The notes beneath the pieces are model-generated. The model had not been told where the DNA came from, made no database searches, and worked only from the letters and a program-made list of their open reading frames with translations. Positions 21,299 to 34,483 of a stretch of DNA of 64,000 nt are shown piece by piece. The stretch covers positions 356,032,250-356,096,249 of the forward strand of contig NC_133328.1 of NCBI RefSeq assembly GCF_042186555.1, given 5' to 3'. This DNA is from Aquarana catesbeiana (lineage: Eukaryota; Chordata; Amphibia; Anura; Ranidae). Made by a program: the position numbers and the translations under genes. Position 1 is the first letter of the stretch. The number at the start of each line of letters is the position of its first letter.

Positions 21299-21845
21299 AA
21301 TTCCCTACGCACCAAAAGGCCACTTAACTTAAATCATATTCGTATATATTCAAGAGAAGTTTTCATCATATATATTTGTATATATTCAAGAGAAGTTTTC
21401 ATCATTTAGGCTAGATTTCCACTATTGCAACCCCAAAGTTGTGCGAATTACAGTACGACTTTGCAATGCGATTTTTGATGTAATGCCATGCGACCAGTGA
21501 GAACCATGCGAGAACAAGTCACTCCGAAGTCAGAATAAAGTTGTGCAAAAACCTTTTTTGGAGTCGCTGCAACTTGAGTCACACCACTTAGAATGGGGAC
21601 CATTGAAATACATGGATTTTGACTTGTCATGCAACTTCACGTGTGTCAAGTCGCACAAAAACTCGCAGTAGTGGAAACGGAGCCTTAAACTTGGTAGATG
21701 TTAATATTACCACATAGAGATAGAACGTTGATTTTTATATATAATGGCATTGACCTTATCCTACCTGATATGGTCAATTACAAACTTTTTATGATATACA
21801 ATAAAGGTAAAGTTTTAGTTAAGTGGCCTTTTGGTGCATAGGGTT
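21299..21845. mobile_element. Outer MITE with 27-nt inverted repeats, interrupted by a second MITE
   Basis: CCCTACGCACCAAAAGGCCA near 21303 is mirrored by TGGCCTTTTGGTGCATAGGG ending at 21843. The 27-nt arms, extending to CTTAACT, differ at one position. Near the left arm a 35-bp unit (TATATATTCAAGAGAAGTTT) is duplicated at 21342 and 21377. The element at 21419-21684 lies inside it. Superfamily unknown. Confidence 0.8.
21419..21684. mobile_element. Harbinger-like MITE (266 bp), TTA target duplication, nested
   Basis: It is bordered by TTA (21416-21418 and 21685-21687). The ends GGCTAGATTTCCACTA and TAGTGGAAACGGAGCC are inverted repeats of the same family as 1747-2016 and 16159-16335. It lies wholly inside the MITE at 21299-21845, so it inserted later. 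Confidence 0.8.
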
Positions 21846-21896
21846 TTTATTTATTTTTCAAACAGAAAAATTAACCTTGAGAACGAGAAAGTATCG

Positions 21897-22069
21897 GGCT
21901 GATTTACTAAAACTGGAGAGTGCAAAATTCGGTGAGGCTCTACATAGAAACCAATCAGCTTCCATTCCATTCTCAAACCTTAACTGAACAATCTGAAATT
22001 AGACACCGATTGGCTACCTTGCCCAGCTGCACCAGATTTTACACTCTCCAGTTTTAGTAAATAAACCCC
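21897..22069. mobile_element. MITE with TTTACTAAAACTGGAGAGTG ends (173 bp)
   Basis: The left arm GGCTGATTTACTAAAACTGG is mirrored by CCAGTTTTAGTAAATAAACC. Internal block ACCAATCAGCTTCC matches the partial copy at 3303-3425. No target duplication could be fixed. Confidence 0.8.
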
Positions 22070-23495
22070 TATGAGTGTATACTAAAGAACAATGTGGAAT
22101 TATTTAAGACCTCTATTGACTTATGGTTCTTTTAACACCAGCTGTACAAGACCTGCTTTCTTCAGTGAGCACTAACAATGCCGGTAATGATGGAATCCCT
22201 GCCTAAGGGAACATGTGATTGATAATACTTCAGTCTTTTGGACTAGCTCCCTTGACTCCGCTATAAATAATCTGTAAGTGGAAATATCAGATTATTTTTA
22301 TATCACATTTTTTTCTACTGTACCCCCTTCAGGGCAATCAGCTGTACCTTTTTGAGCAAGAGTGCGATCATTAGTTTTCAAGATATAGGTTTATGCAGGG
22401 TAGACCTATAGTATGGTATTTCCTTGACCTAAATAATATGTGTTTAATTCAAGAACAATTTAAATATGTATACAAGATGGTAGTAAAAGCAACTGCTTGT
22501 TATTTCTGGTGTGCACTGTACATTTTATGTCTGTTTTTTGCAGTATGCTCTTAGCCATTTATTTCAATATCATTTCATATGGCTCCCCAGGTTTAGAGAA
22601 GCTTTATAGACACATAATCATCATCTGATGTGTACCATTGGAAAAAAAAGCTTTAAAACAGGAATAAAACCATTGTGTGGAAATGGAAGGATCAATGCAT
22701 TTGAATAGTGATAATTTAGTAAAAGAAGGCGCCTGGTGAGCTGAATAAATCTCTGGCTCCCTTTATGGCTCAGCATACTTTTAAAGGCAATATCTCTCAG
22801 CAATAATTCCAGACTCCTGCTCTGTTAAGCTGGTAGTTTTGGGTGTTCCCACCTACCTTGTGTGTTCAGCATCTCTTGCAGATCTCTTTATATACTGTAT
22901 GTAAAAAAAGTAAAGCTGAACCACAGTCATTAGTAAAATAATCCAGTTGACCCCTGAAGTTCTCCCTGCAACTGTTGCACTCTGTCCTTGATATGTGGAT
23001 AGATGTCCTAACGTACACTGCAAGACCAGTTGTGATGTGGTGAGACCTTGGCCAGACAAATGGTGAACAGGATTGGCTTCATTAGCTACATTGGCTTCAA
23101 GCGTACAGTGGACAGAAAGCCTTTTGGAGCAAGGAATATATTCAAGTATTATTGTACTCTACACATCACCTAGACTAAATGCGCCATTAGAACTTACTAT
23201 TCTGCAAGGAGAATGCCAGTACCCAATGTTTTAAAGAAACTCCCAGGTGGTTTTCTCTTCCAGCAAGTACAAAAAAATTGAAATATGATTTTTGGATGGA
23301 TTTTCCTTTTCAGTTATTTATATACAACTGAAGAATAACCTTGATAATATAAATTATCATATATGAGTCTTATAGTTTGCATGCAGGTAATGAACTGATT
23401 AATAACAGCGTGTAAAAGACTGAATGTGCCTATTTAAAACAAATGATTTAAATTCTCTTTTATAGTATACATTGAGGAACAAAAAATCTGGATGG
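22070..23495. other. Unassigned non-coding stretch
   Basis: About 1.4 kb without recognised genes or repeats. Confidence 0.35.
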
Positions 23496-23499
23496 TGGT

Positions 23500-23695
23500 A
23501 GGAGGGGGGATGTCCCTTCCCGTTGCCTATAAGAACGATCAAGGGGCGGAACTGCTGCTATGATCATTCTTATCGTGCACAGAATCACCGGCTGGAAAGA
23601 ATGATATCTGAATGATGCCTGTAGCTGCAGGCATCATTCAGCTATCCCCGCACAAAATCAAGGATGTCATTTGACTATGTGCGGTATTGAAGTGG
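23500..23695. mobile_element. TTAA-MITE fragment ending AAGTGG
   Basis: The right end AAGTGG precedes TTAA (23696-23699). Inside, ATGATGCCTGTAGCTGCAGG and CATCATTCAGCT form a hairpin near 23614-23645. The left end is not identifiable. It may be the other half of the family seen at 16618. Confidence 0.5.
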
Positions 23696-23994
23696 TTAAA
23701 TGTGACCATACACTGCAATCATTTAGATCTTAAATAAATTAGATTTAGTGCAAGAGCCTGTTTGATTTCCTATAATTTGAATTAATTATCAAGTGTGTCT
23801 TCCTATGATCTACTTTGCCTAAATATCGAGTTGTACAGAGATTGGCCAATCAGATTGCATAGTGCATGATCATCTTAAGTGCCAAATTTGGAATGTAGAT
23901 GTGCCATGACCCACTTGTATTTTCCTAATGATATTTCTTGGCCATTATATAAGGCACATGAGAAACCACCTTTTTTCAAGACATGCTAGAGTGA

Positions 23995-24140
23995 TCAGGA
24001 ATCTTCAAACTACAGCTCTCCAGCTGTTGCAGAACTACACATCCCAAGAGGCACTGCAAGACTCTGACATTCACAGACATGACTAGGCATGGGAATGGTA
24101 GTTCCTGAACAACTGGAGGGCCGTAGTTTGAAGACCCCTG
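23995..24140. mobile_element. hAT-like MITE
   Basis: CAGGAATCTTCAAACTACAG at the left and GTAGTTTGAAGACCCCTG at the right form long inverted repeats with CAG...CTG termini. The central GAACTACACATCCCA pairs imperfectly with GGGAATGGTAGTTC. TGCTAGAG (23984-23991) and TGCTAGAC (24141-24148) look like an 8-bp target duplication, with four extra bases on the left. An 8-bp duplication is a hAT trait. Confidence 0.75.
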
Positions 24141-24242
24141 TGCTAGACCATTATTATGCCTCCAGAATTGGGAGTGTGGCATCTACCCAACTTCTCTCTG
24201 CTGGTGGACACAAGAACCTACAGCTATAGATATATATATACC

Positions 24243-24243
<1 letters not shown>

Positions 24244-24325
<82 letters not shown>
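24244..24325. repeat. (GATA)n microsatellite
   Basis: About 20 units, followed by a short CA run (24326-24339). Confidence 0.97.
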
Positions 24326-24339
24326 TCACACACACACAC

Positions 24340-25746
24340 TGAAGCAGGAAGTAATATACAGTACATTGGCCCGGAAGTGAATCTCTACACAGGAAGTAAG
24401 TGTGTGTTTTGAGGCCAAATCATTTAGACATACACACATGACACACACAAACACCACCCCATGTAAAAATAAATAAAAAATTGTCTTAATTTGCAAATAA
24501 GGATCATCTCTTCCTCAGAGAACAGTGAGTGGGGCATGGTGGTGGGAAGAAATTAGCAGCAGTACAAGAGACCTTCCTGTAGGGGCGTGATGTCATTCCT
24601 ATGTGCTGGCCACCGCTTCCAGGTACCAGATATGCGCCACGGGTACATACCTCCATACACACAGCAGTTACGCATCTCACATACACAGCGGTCGCGCATC
24701 TCGATGCATTTGGCGCATCTAGATGCATTTGGCACATCTAGCTGCAGGAACCCAATTTGTATGGAAATTTATAGTAAAGCAGATTTCCAGGACTGGACTA
24801 ACAAATGTTTATAGTCTTGTCAGTTTTTGGGGATGTCTTGACACCTCCCCAAATTTTGCCAGTTTCTCCTTCAAATTTAGGCACTTCCTGTCACATAGCC
24901 AAACAGGAAGTGAGGGTAAAACCCTAGCAATGTCTTTCCTTGGGGACACACAGGTCAGTCTAAATAGTTTCCCCATTAGGTAAATTGCACTCTAGCATTT
25001 TGCTATGTACACCCCAAATTATTAGGTATCTTGGACTTTGGGGTCAAATCCACTTTGCACTACAAGTACACAATATACACTAATTAATGCTGGAGCCCAT
25101 TGGCTGAAGGTGCTGATTGAATTAAAATTTACCAACAATCCTGTTTGAGAGGAGACAATTATTAGATTGACTTCTCCCTACTAGGAACGACTATAGATGA
25201 ATCAAAATTAACCCAGTCTCTGCTCAAATGGACAAAATTGAATCCATCTATGGCCAGCTTTAGCATGCCATGTCTTAGCAGATGCCTTTAGAAGAGCTTT
25301 GATGGAGCAGAGGCCGATGTCTATTGTTTGTTTGGGGGGATTTTTGTGTGTTTTTATGGCTGAGGACTTCCTTCAGATAAGAGATGAGCAGGTGGTGACT
25401 GACTTTGAAGATACACACTTATTTCCTGTTTGAGAATGGGCCAGGTAGAAGATTGTTTTGCATTTGGATGGTCCTTTTATGTCTGTCTACTTAGTATTGT
25501 GTTTGGCCAACTTTTTACTTGTACATATTACAGTTTAAAGAGCCTACACACTAAGAAATCAAGCTGTTTGATTAAAGCGCTGTGCATCAAGGTCGTTATC
25601 TTGCATATTTATGGAGCAGAAGCACGTGGGAGTTTGATGTACAAGCTGTAGGTTCAAGGTGGTTATATTATTACTGCGTGCACAAAATATTTCTAATGCA
25701 GTCTTTGCCAGTTTAATATTAATTGGCAGCACAGGACATATACCTA
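24340..25746. other. Mostly unassigned non-coding stretch
   Basis: No gene. GATGCATTTGGCACATCTAG-like units repeat at 24700-24745. 24840-24990 carries CACTTCCTGTCACATAGCCA and ACAGGAAGTGAGGG, related to the repeat cluster at 2885-3725. Confidence 0.4.
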
Positions 25747-26831
<1,085 letters not shown>

Positions 26832-27948
26832 CTTGGTGGAAGATCTCGACAATAGGGGCCGCAGACATAATATTAGGGTGATGGGGGTCCCCAAAAGCAT
26901 AGACTCACCTGCATTACCACAGGCAATCTTCTCTATCTTTAATGACTAACTAGGCCGCCCGGCTTATTCTCCCATTGAGATGGAAAGACTGCATCGAGCA
27001 CTGAGACCCCCTCCCCGTGAACCTGAACCCCCAAGGGACGCTGTTTGCTGCATTGTAAACTTCCCCCTCAAAGAAGAAACCCTTCGTAAAGCAAAGAAAG
27101 AGGACGCATTCTATTTAATGGCACAGACATTAAATTATTTCAGGACCTTTCTCAAATAACTTTACAAAATAGACGTACACTGCACCCCTTGCTGGAAACT
27201 CTGCGTACACGAAATATCCAATACATCCAATATCCATATCCAATATCCAATATCCAATTCCATTCTGTTTTTCTGCCTACACAAGAGGTTACACTGCTCT
27301 ACTCCTAATGCCCCGTACACACGGTCGGATTTTCCGATGGACATTTTCCATCGGATTTTCTGACACACAAAGTTTGAGAGCAGGATATAAAATTTTCCGA
27401 CAACAAAATCCTTTGTCGGAAATTCCGATCGTGTGTACACAAATCCGACAGACAAAGTGCCACGCATGCTCAGAATAAATAAAGAGATGAAAGCTATTGG
27501 CCACTGCCCCGTTTATAGTCCCGACTTACGTGTTTTACGTCACCGCGTTTAGAATGATCGGATTTTCCGACAACTTTGTGTGACCGTATGTATGCAAGAC
27601 AAGTTTGAGCTAACATCCGTCGGAAAAAATCCATGGATTTTGTTGTCGGAATGTCCGAACAAAGTCCGACCGTGTGTACGCCCTATAACACCGGAAGAAT
27701 TGCCTGCCTTCTGCGACCAGCTTGACATCCCACAAGTGGATCTTCCTGAGTGGTACTCTTTCTACTTCCTGTCGGAGCCATGGAAGTCGGTATCACACAA
27801 TCTAACACCGAAATCTCAAAGGCAATGTTCCAGACGTCGCAGATTGGACCCAACATCCCCAGCTGATCGTCTCTCACGCCGAGATCTGCCCGTGCGCAGC
27901 CCGGGGGGGTTGGCTGTGACCCCCCGACGAGACCAACAGAATGTATAA
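26832..27948 (+). pseudogene. LINE ORF1 (L1 ORF1p-like), broken and split by a MITE
   Basis: L1-type ORF1 proteins bind the element RNA and act as nucleic-acid chaperones in the ribonucleoprotein. Here the plus strand encodes VEDLDNRGRRHNIRVMG followed by IEMERLHRALRPPPREPEPP and an FPLKEETLRKAKKEDA segment. That is the RRM-like region typical of L1 ORF1p. A stop (TAA at about 26946) and frame breaks follow. A third part, DLSQITLQNRRTLHPLLETL, runs to about 27305. A 377-bp MITE then intervenes. The C-terminal part resumes at about 27688 (TPEELPAFCDQLDIPQVDLP) and ends in an Arg-rich tail at 27948. No upstream coiled-coil segment could be recognised, so the 5' part is lost or too diverged. Confidence 0.75.
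27309..27685. mobile_element. MITE with CGTACACACGGTCGGA ends, inserted in LINE ORF1
   Basis: The left end GCCCCGTACACACGGTCGGA is mirrored by TCCGACCGTGTGTACGCC. TAA at 27306-27308 and 27686-27688 is a possible 3-bp duplication, which would suggest a Harbinger-type origin, but the outermost bases are not well paired. Internal repeats of TTTTCCGA and GTTGTCGGAA are present. The start of the second contig copy (41735, equal to 27480) falls inside this element. Confidence 0.75.
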
Positions 27949-30111
27949 TCTCTTTTGCCCCATGTTACATCAGGTTGTTTGTACGTAAGTACTGTTTTCT
28001 GATGCCCTTTTCCTCGGGGGAAAGAGAAGGGATTTTTTTTTTTTTTTTGCCCCTCATATGTCTTGCGCATTGTGTCTTTTTCTGCCTGTTTATTTTCCTT
28101 GAAAGACCCAAACCCACCAAACTTTTTTGAGATCTGTGAGAGACCTGTTTGCACATGCAATTGGAGGAGCCTGTCGGGCACATCTTCCCGCCTAACTCCA
28201 CGCTAAAGTTCCAGGTAGCCATCACCAATACTTGGGACACTGACTCTCCTTGTTCCCTTGTTGCGCTTTTCAAGCTCTGTGAGAGTCCTGTTTGCACATG
28301 GAACTATAGGAGACTGTTGGGGTACATCACCCCGCTCACAGCTGTAATGGGCGCTTAACTTTACGCTAACGTTTCAGATAACCATTACCATTGATTGGGA
28401 CACTGGCTCTTCTTGTTATCTACACTCCATAAGCAGCATGTTTGTTCTATGCCCTTCAAACCACTCTTCCTTAGACTTTTGTGTCAGGAAACGGGGGATG
28501 GACACTTCCTAATGGAGTCCCCTCCCCCCCCCTTTTTTTTGTTTTTTTTTTGTCTGTGGCTCCCCTCTCACCTAACGAGCCTGTATTTACACCTTTTGCA
28601 TTATGTACGCATTAATTTCTAGCCTAACTAACACACTAATATTTCCACCTCTAGCCATATAACACTAATCAGATCAAACGATTTTTTGTTTATTAGTTGG
28701 GCAACACTCTGTCAGGTGCCTAAATTGATACGGCAGTCTTCCCACCGTGGGTCGAGGTACCCTCACGATTGTAATAAACGCTCGTAAGTTTCATGTAACA
28801 TGAAGTAAGGTTTGATGCAGCCTCTCCACTGGGGGGGGCTGGGAGATTGTGGCGGGGATTAAAACAACTTATGCACTAGTAGACCTGGACCGCTTGAGAC
28901 TGTAGCTTACCGCCCAATATTGACCATCAGATCTCCCCCACCGTGCTCTGACTTTTTTGGGTACGCAAGTATGATGTCCACACAGATTGCTGAAATAATA
29001 TTGGTTCCACCTCCACCCCCTCTCCCCTGCCCCCTATCTTTGTGCCCCCTATACCTTGCGATCTGATCTCCTCTGGGTAAACACCTATAATATCCTTTCC
29101 GATACAAACCACTTCTAGGTACCCATGGTTTTCGAATTTAATGACATACCTTTGATACACATCATTTGTAGGGAAATCAACACTCCAGAACATAATAGAG
29201 GCATGCCCTGTGGGGGATCAGGGGAGTTGTTAACCATGACAGGCACCTGTTATACCTCAACGAGGCTGAAGCCTGAGTTTTGTGCTTTGAGTTCTGAGTT
29301 TTGGGATCGGGCTGTAGCCTGCTGGCCTTGACCCCTGTCCTGGGGGGCTTGAGCTTTAACCTACAGTCTCTCAGTGAGCTCAATTGCCCTTCCAATAGAA
29401 TTCCCACAAGGGCATGCGCTCACTAAACACAGGGCTATTTTTTTTTTTTTTTTTTTTTACAGTTGCTTTACTAGTTATTACCTGTTATACCTTTTCGTTC
29501 CCACTATGTTAATTTGCCGGTTAACCCGATGTACCAATACTTATGATATTGTTTTAAAAATGTTTAACTAATGCTTATGAAACAAGACCATTGTTTGAAT
29601 CACAGGATTTTCCAGGACAACTGGAGCTTACCTTTATATCCCACTGTTTACCTGTATACCCCTTTAGTCCTCCTCAGTGCGGTGTCATTTGGCTCCCTTT
29701 CATACCTACATCCCCACACAGCAGTCCCATTGGGCACTAGCTGACACTTCGGATCTTCCACTAACTGGTGGAATAGAATATCTATTTTCACCTCTGGTAC
29801 ATTCTTGGTACACGATTCTAGTGCACCATTTCAAAGCAACCCTCCTTATTGTTTCATCACAAACCCCCAGACAACTTCATTCCTTACCACTCGCTTTCTT
29901 CTATACTTTTCTCACCTCTCCCTTTTATTCCCCTCTTTCTTAAACCTCCCCCTTCCTTCTTTTCTTCTTCTGGTCTCTTCTTGGAACCGCTCTCGCTCCT
30001 AACTACCCGCCCAACACAAAATAAATAAGATAAAATTGAACACTCCTGAGGCTATCAAATCAAACCTACGACTTCTAGACTCTCTTACATTACTGTCTCT
30101 CACAACACGCC
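27949..30111. other. LINE inter-ORF or inserted non-coding region
   Basis: About 2.2 kb between the ORF1 end and the ORF2 start with no recognised coding sequence. It contains T-runs (28030, 28530, 29440), a G/C-rich block near 29200-29345 and pyrimidine-rich sequence at 29880-30000. It may include a later insertion, since L1-type elements usually have much shorter spacers. Confidence 0.5.
28131..28420. repeat. Internal tandem duplication in the LINE inter-ORF region
   Basis: Two diverged units start at 28134 (CTGTGAGAGACCTGTTTGCA) and 28277 (CTGTGAGAGTCCTGTTTGCA). Both contain ACGCTAA.GTT.CAG and TGGGACACTG. The period is about 143 bp. The second contig copy has it at 42386-42675. Confidence 0.8.
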
Positions 30112-33100
30112 ATGCAGGCAGAGAAGGCACTTAAACAACAATTAACTCTAAAATGTGTGTCGCTTAACGTAAAAGGTCTGAATCTCCCAGAAAAAATATC
30201 ACAGGTGCTATCAGCCCTCTCTAAACACAAGGCTCACTTCCTCCTTTTTCAGGAAACACATTTCCGATCAGATGCAATACCCAAGCTGAACAATCACATA
30301 TATCGATCGGTAATACACTCCACAAACCCTGACTCCAAGACTAAAGGAGTATCCATCTTAATATCTAAACACGCTGATTTGCAACAGTCTGACGCTTTAA
30401 TAGACCCGGAAGGTAGATACCTTTTTCTCAAAGGCACCTATGCATCCACACCGATCACATTGGTAAATGTATACTGCCCCAATGCACACCAGGTCTCCTT
30501 CTTTAGGAAGGTGTGCGACTTATTGGTTACATTTCAGGAAGGCATAGTTTTGCTGGGCGGAGACTTCAATACCCCATTGAACCCTACAGTAGGCACACGG
30601 GCACGACTGCATTACCATACCGGGCACTTCGCCAGATTAAACTACAATTGCAGGGCCTTTTACTCCACGACAGCTGGCGTACCATGTTCCCAAATGACAG
30701 AAACTATAACTTTTACTCACCGCCACACCTAAAATATTCTAGAATAGATTATTTCTTCCTTACGCAAACAGACCTACCCCTCCTCACACACGCCTAGAAC
30801 AGAATAGAACCAATGTTCCTATCCAACCATCACCCCATTACAGTTACCCTTACCCTCCCTGAATTGACGTACAAGACTAAATCATGGAGACTGAATCCCT
30901 CTCTACTGAAAGACCCAGCCTTATTACAGCAGGTTCGATCCCAAATCCAATTATACTTTGCGGAAAACTCTACTCCAGATGTTTCCCCTGTCACTGTCTG
31001 GGAGGCCCACAAATCTGTTATACGGGAGGAACTTATCTCCCTAGCAACTAAAGCCAAGAAAGCACACCAGGAAAAGATTAAAGCACTGATTAACACCATT
31101 AGAAGATTAGAAGCTTCTCATAAACAATCTTCCACTCAGGCCACTCTCCAAGAACTAGTTCTTACACGATCCTCATTACTAGATGAATTAGGAAAACAAA
31201 CAAGAAGATGCTATGTACTCAGGCAAAAAGTGTTCTATGAACACGGAAATAAAAGTGGAAGACTCTTGGCGCGCACGATTCAGGCTGCCAAGGCTTCGTC
31301 CACGATCCATCACTTACGAGACAAACAAGGCAGACTCTTCTCCAGAAATGAGGATATAGCTAAACAATTCGAAACGTTCTATTCTGATCTTTACAGCCTA
31401 CCGCAAGATCATCTCGATCTTAATCCTTCAAACTCATGCACTGCTCAAATTCAGGACTTTATAACCCAATTTTGCCCCAAACCGATCACCGCCCAACAAG
31501 CTGAGGACTTAGATAGCCCACTTACTGCAGAGGAGCTGAATGCGGCCGTTAGCCAAATGAAAGTTGGGAAAAGCCCTGGACCCGATGGCCTACCACTCCA
31601 GTACTATAAATCTTTTTTAGATGTTTTATCACCCAGAATACTGACAGCGTTCAATACCCTTGCCCAGCCTCAGACATCCCCAGGCAGAATGTTAGAGGCC
31701 CACATAGCGGTCATCCCGAAGGAGGGCAAGGGCCCTCAGCTAGTCTCCAGCTACAGGCCCATTTCACTGTTAAACATGGACATTAAATTATACGCCAAAA
31801 TACTAGCCAATAGATTATTACCTCTCATACCTAGCCTCATAACCTCCGACCAAGTAGGTTTCATACCAGGAAGGGAGGCGAGAGATAATACCACTCGTAC
31901 CTTAAACCTACATCATTGGCTCACCTCCTCTAAAACTCAGGGATTTCTCCTTTCCCTGGATGCGGAAAAGGCGTTTGACAGAGTGGCCTGGGATTACATG
32001 CGGGAAGTACTGAAAGGTATTGGCCTTCAACCCCGCATGTTCTCATACATAGCTGCTTTATACTCTAACCCCTCGGCGAGGGTGAAAGTAAATGGCCACC
32101 TGTCGAACGCCTTTAACATCAGCAATGGGACACGTCAGGGATGTCCCCTGTCACCCCTCATTTTTGTCCTGACACTAGAACCCCTCTTAAATAAGCTAAG
32201 GGCGAACTCTGACATTAAGAGGATCACCACAGCACATAGAGAATTCAAAATAGCGGCGTTCGCCGACGACATTTTACTATTATTCCAAACACCTTGAGTT
32301 TCCTTGCCAAACTTACTGAAAGATATGAAACAGTTTGGAGATCTCTCAAATTTCAAAATGAATTTTTCCAAGTCACATGCCCTGAATATCTCACTTTCCC
32401 AATCAGAAGTATTATATTGCCAAGAATCCTTTCCATTCATATGGAAAAAGGACTCTATCCCACATCTAGGTATACATATAACCAGGAAACTGTCTGACCT
32501 TTATCATCACAACTTTTTACCCGCATTATCCAAGATTCAATCGAACCTGAAAGATTGGGCCAGCCTTAACGTTTCAGCCCTAATTAAAATGATCATCCTA
32601 CCCCGCCTACTCTACTTAATGCAGACGATTCCCATCTACCTCCCCCCGTCCTTCTTCACATTATATAAAAAAGCATGCACAGCTTTCATATGGAAAAATA
32701 GCACCCCACGCATAAACTACTCACGCCTCACGCGTACCAAGAGCAAATGCGGGATTGGATTACCTGATATACATAAGTGCTACCTAGCCTGTCATTTGAA
32801 TAGAGTGGTGGATTGGAGGGCTCACAGATTTGAGAAGGCTTGGGTTATTCTGGAAAACTCGTTCACGGACACCTCAATACACTCAGTCCCCTGAATGAAT
32901 CCCTCACTATGGCCCCAGAACCTGAAGATACATCCCTTTATCTATCCCTCATTAATGGCTTTCGAGAAGTCTATGGGACCCTTCAAACTAACATCATACC
33001 CAGGCCCATTGACTCCTCTGCAAGGGAACCCTGATTTCCCCCCCGGGGAATCTGAAATGTTCCTCCGAAGGGAGTGGCCTCATGGGGTGGTACTGGCACA

Positions 33101-33935
33101 CCAATTCTTCCACAGGGGATGCATGCGTTCCTTTGAAGACTTGGTGTCCTCATCATGTACTAAAACATTTCCCTTCTGGACCTACAGGCAGTTGAGTCAC
33201 TTTTTTGCATCTCTTGTTAACATGGAACAGACAGCTTACAGCCTTTGAATCCTTACACACACGAATAACTCCTCAAAGACATCTAATATCATATATACAC
33301 TCTACTCCGAGATAACCTCTCTCCCCCTTGGAGAGACGCCTTGCGTTTGTCCTGGGAAGGAGATCTAAAAATGATCCTATAGGATGACAATTGGGAGTGC
33401 ATTCATAAAGGCTCAATGAATGTAGCAATCCAAGAAAATGGCTACAAAATCGCAACCAAATGGTATAGAACCCCTGCCTGCTTACACAAATTCTCCCCTA
33501 AAATATCTAATACTTGCTGGAGATGCAAGAGGGCGGTAGGCTCAATGTTCCATATCTGGTGGGAGTGTACTCTAATCCAACAGTTTTGGAGTGAAGTGCA
33601 TGCCCTAATAACACAAATCACTACACTCACCCTAGACTATGGCCCAGCTCAATACCTCTTACACCATGCGAATCTACCTAAGAAACACTATCACAAATCG
33701 CTTGCATATGGTCAATGCAGCTAGGCTCTGCATTCCTGTACACTGGCGATCCACAGATACTCCATCCATTAGAGAGTGGCTGATCAGGATCTCTAAGATT
33801 GAGGAGATGGAGGAACTGATCCATATCTGCAAAGAACGCTTAAAACACTTTACAATTACCTGGGCATGCTGGGTTCATTTCAAATCTACTGAGAGCTATA
33901 AGTCTTATTTTCCGTCCCTTGACGTAGTAGCCTGA
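30112..33935 (+). pseudogene. LINE ORF2: AP endonuclease and reverse transcriptase (L1/Tx1 type), disrupted
   Basis: ORF2 proteins nick the target with an N-terminal AP-like endonuclease and copy the element RNA at the nick. The start at 30112 (MQAEKALKQQ) fits the family. Endonuclease motifs are SLNVKGLN, QETHF, GGDFN, YSRIDYFFL and SNHHP (30160-30840). Reverse-transcriptase motifs are KSPGPDGLP, SYRPISLLN, QVGFIPGREARDN, SLDAEKAFDRV, GTRQGCPLSPL and the catalytic FADD (31560-32270). A C-terminal cysteine motif CWRC...HIWWEC lies near 33513-33570. Damage includes a frameshift around 30585-30650, in-frame stops at 30795, 32295, 32892 and 33246, and further frame changes before 33416 and near 33640. 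The total span is about 1275 codons, essentially full length. The catalytic Asp pair is intact but the protein cannot be made. Confidence 0.93.
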
Positions 33936-34483
33936 ACAATATACAGGGAGACCTTCCAATTGGGGGTCAGGGGGTGGGTCAGAGAATGGTCCCCACCCCT
34001 CCCCTTTTTCTCTTACCTTCTACCCTTCTCCTCCTCTATCTTACCTTATTTTCCTTTCACTCCCCTCTTCCCCTCTTTCTTCTATCCCTCTCTTCTTAGT
34101 TCTACACATGACTAGACCCCATACACCAGCTTTTTCCACCACAACCCATAACATAAAATGGAGGCTGACCCCTCTAGAATTAAAATTACCATTAGGTACA
34201 GTCCCAACCGCCTAAGGGGGTGGGCTTTGAAAAGCAACAATTACAGATTCGACTTCTTACGGCTATATATTAAAGCAACACCAATCAATCTGTATGGATT
34301 AAAGTTTACTGAATAACTTCAACAGTTACCCATGCCATGTATCATGGGTTGGTTATACCATGTATCTTCTCACTGTATTGTCTAGTCATATAACCTACTC
34401 CAAAATGTTATTCCAGCTGTATTGCACTGTAAACTCACCTTAATTTCCTTCAATAAAACATTTTTTGTGGAAAAAAAAAAAAA
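33936..34483 (+). other. LINE 3' untranslated region and poly-A tail
   Basis: A pyrimidine-rich block (33995-34110) precedes AATAAA near 34452 and 13 A at 34471-34483. The host flank starts GATCATCC. Confidence 0.7.

Larger units (their letters stand above)
26832..34483 (+). mobile_element. Degenerate L1/Tx1-type LINE, first copy
   Basis: The order is an ORF1 fragment (from about 26832), a MITE insertion (27309-27685), the ORF1 end (27948), a 2.2-kb non-coding region, ORF2 (30112-33935), a 3' untranslated region, AATAAA near 34452, and a 13-A tail (34471-34483). The tail and coding order fit insertion by target-primed reverse transcription. The 5' boundary is approximate and no target-site duplication was found. 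From 27480 onward it is repeated exactly at +14255 after the N gap. Confidence 0.85.

Noticed and set aside
30813..32297. 494-codon reverse-transcriptase frame as a functional gene
   Set aside because: It is only the middle of LINE ORF2, with stops and frame changes on both sides.
27480..34483. Target-site duplication of the LINE
   Set aside because: No repeat of the GATCATCC flank was found upstream, and the 5' end is not defined.
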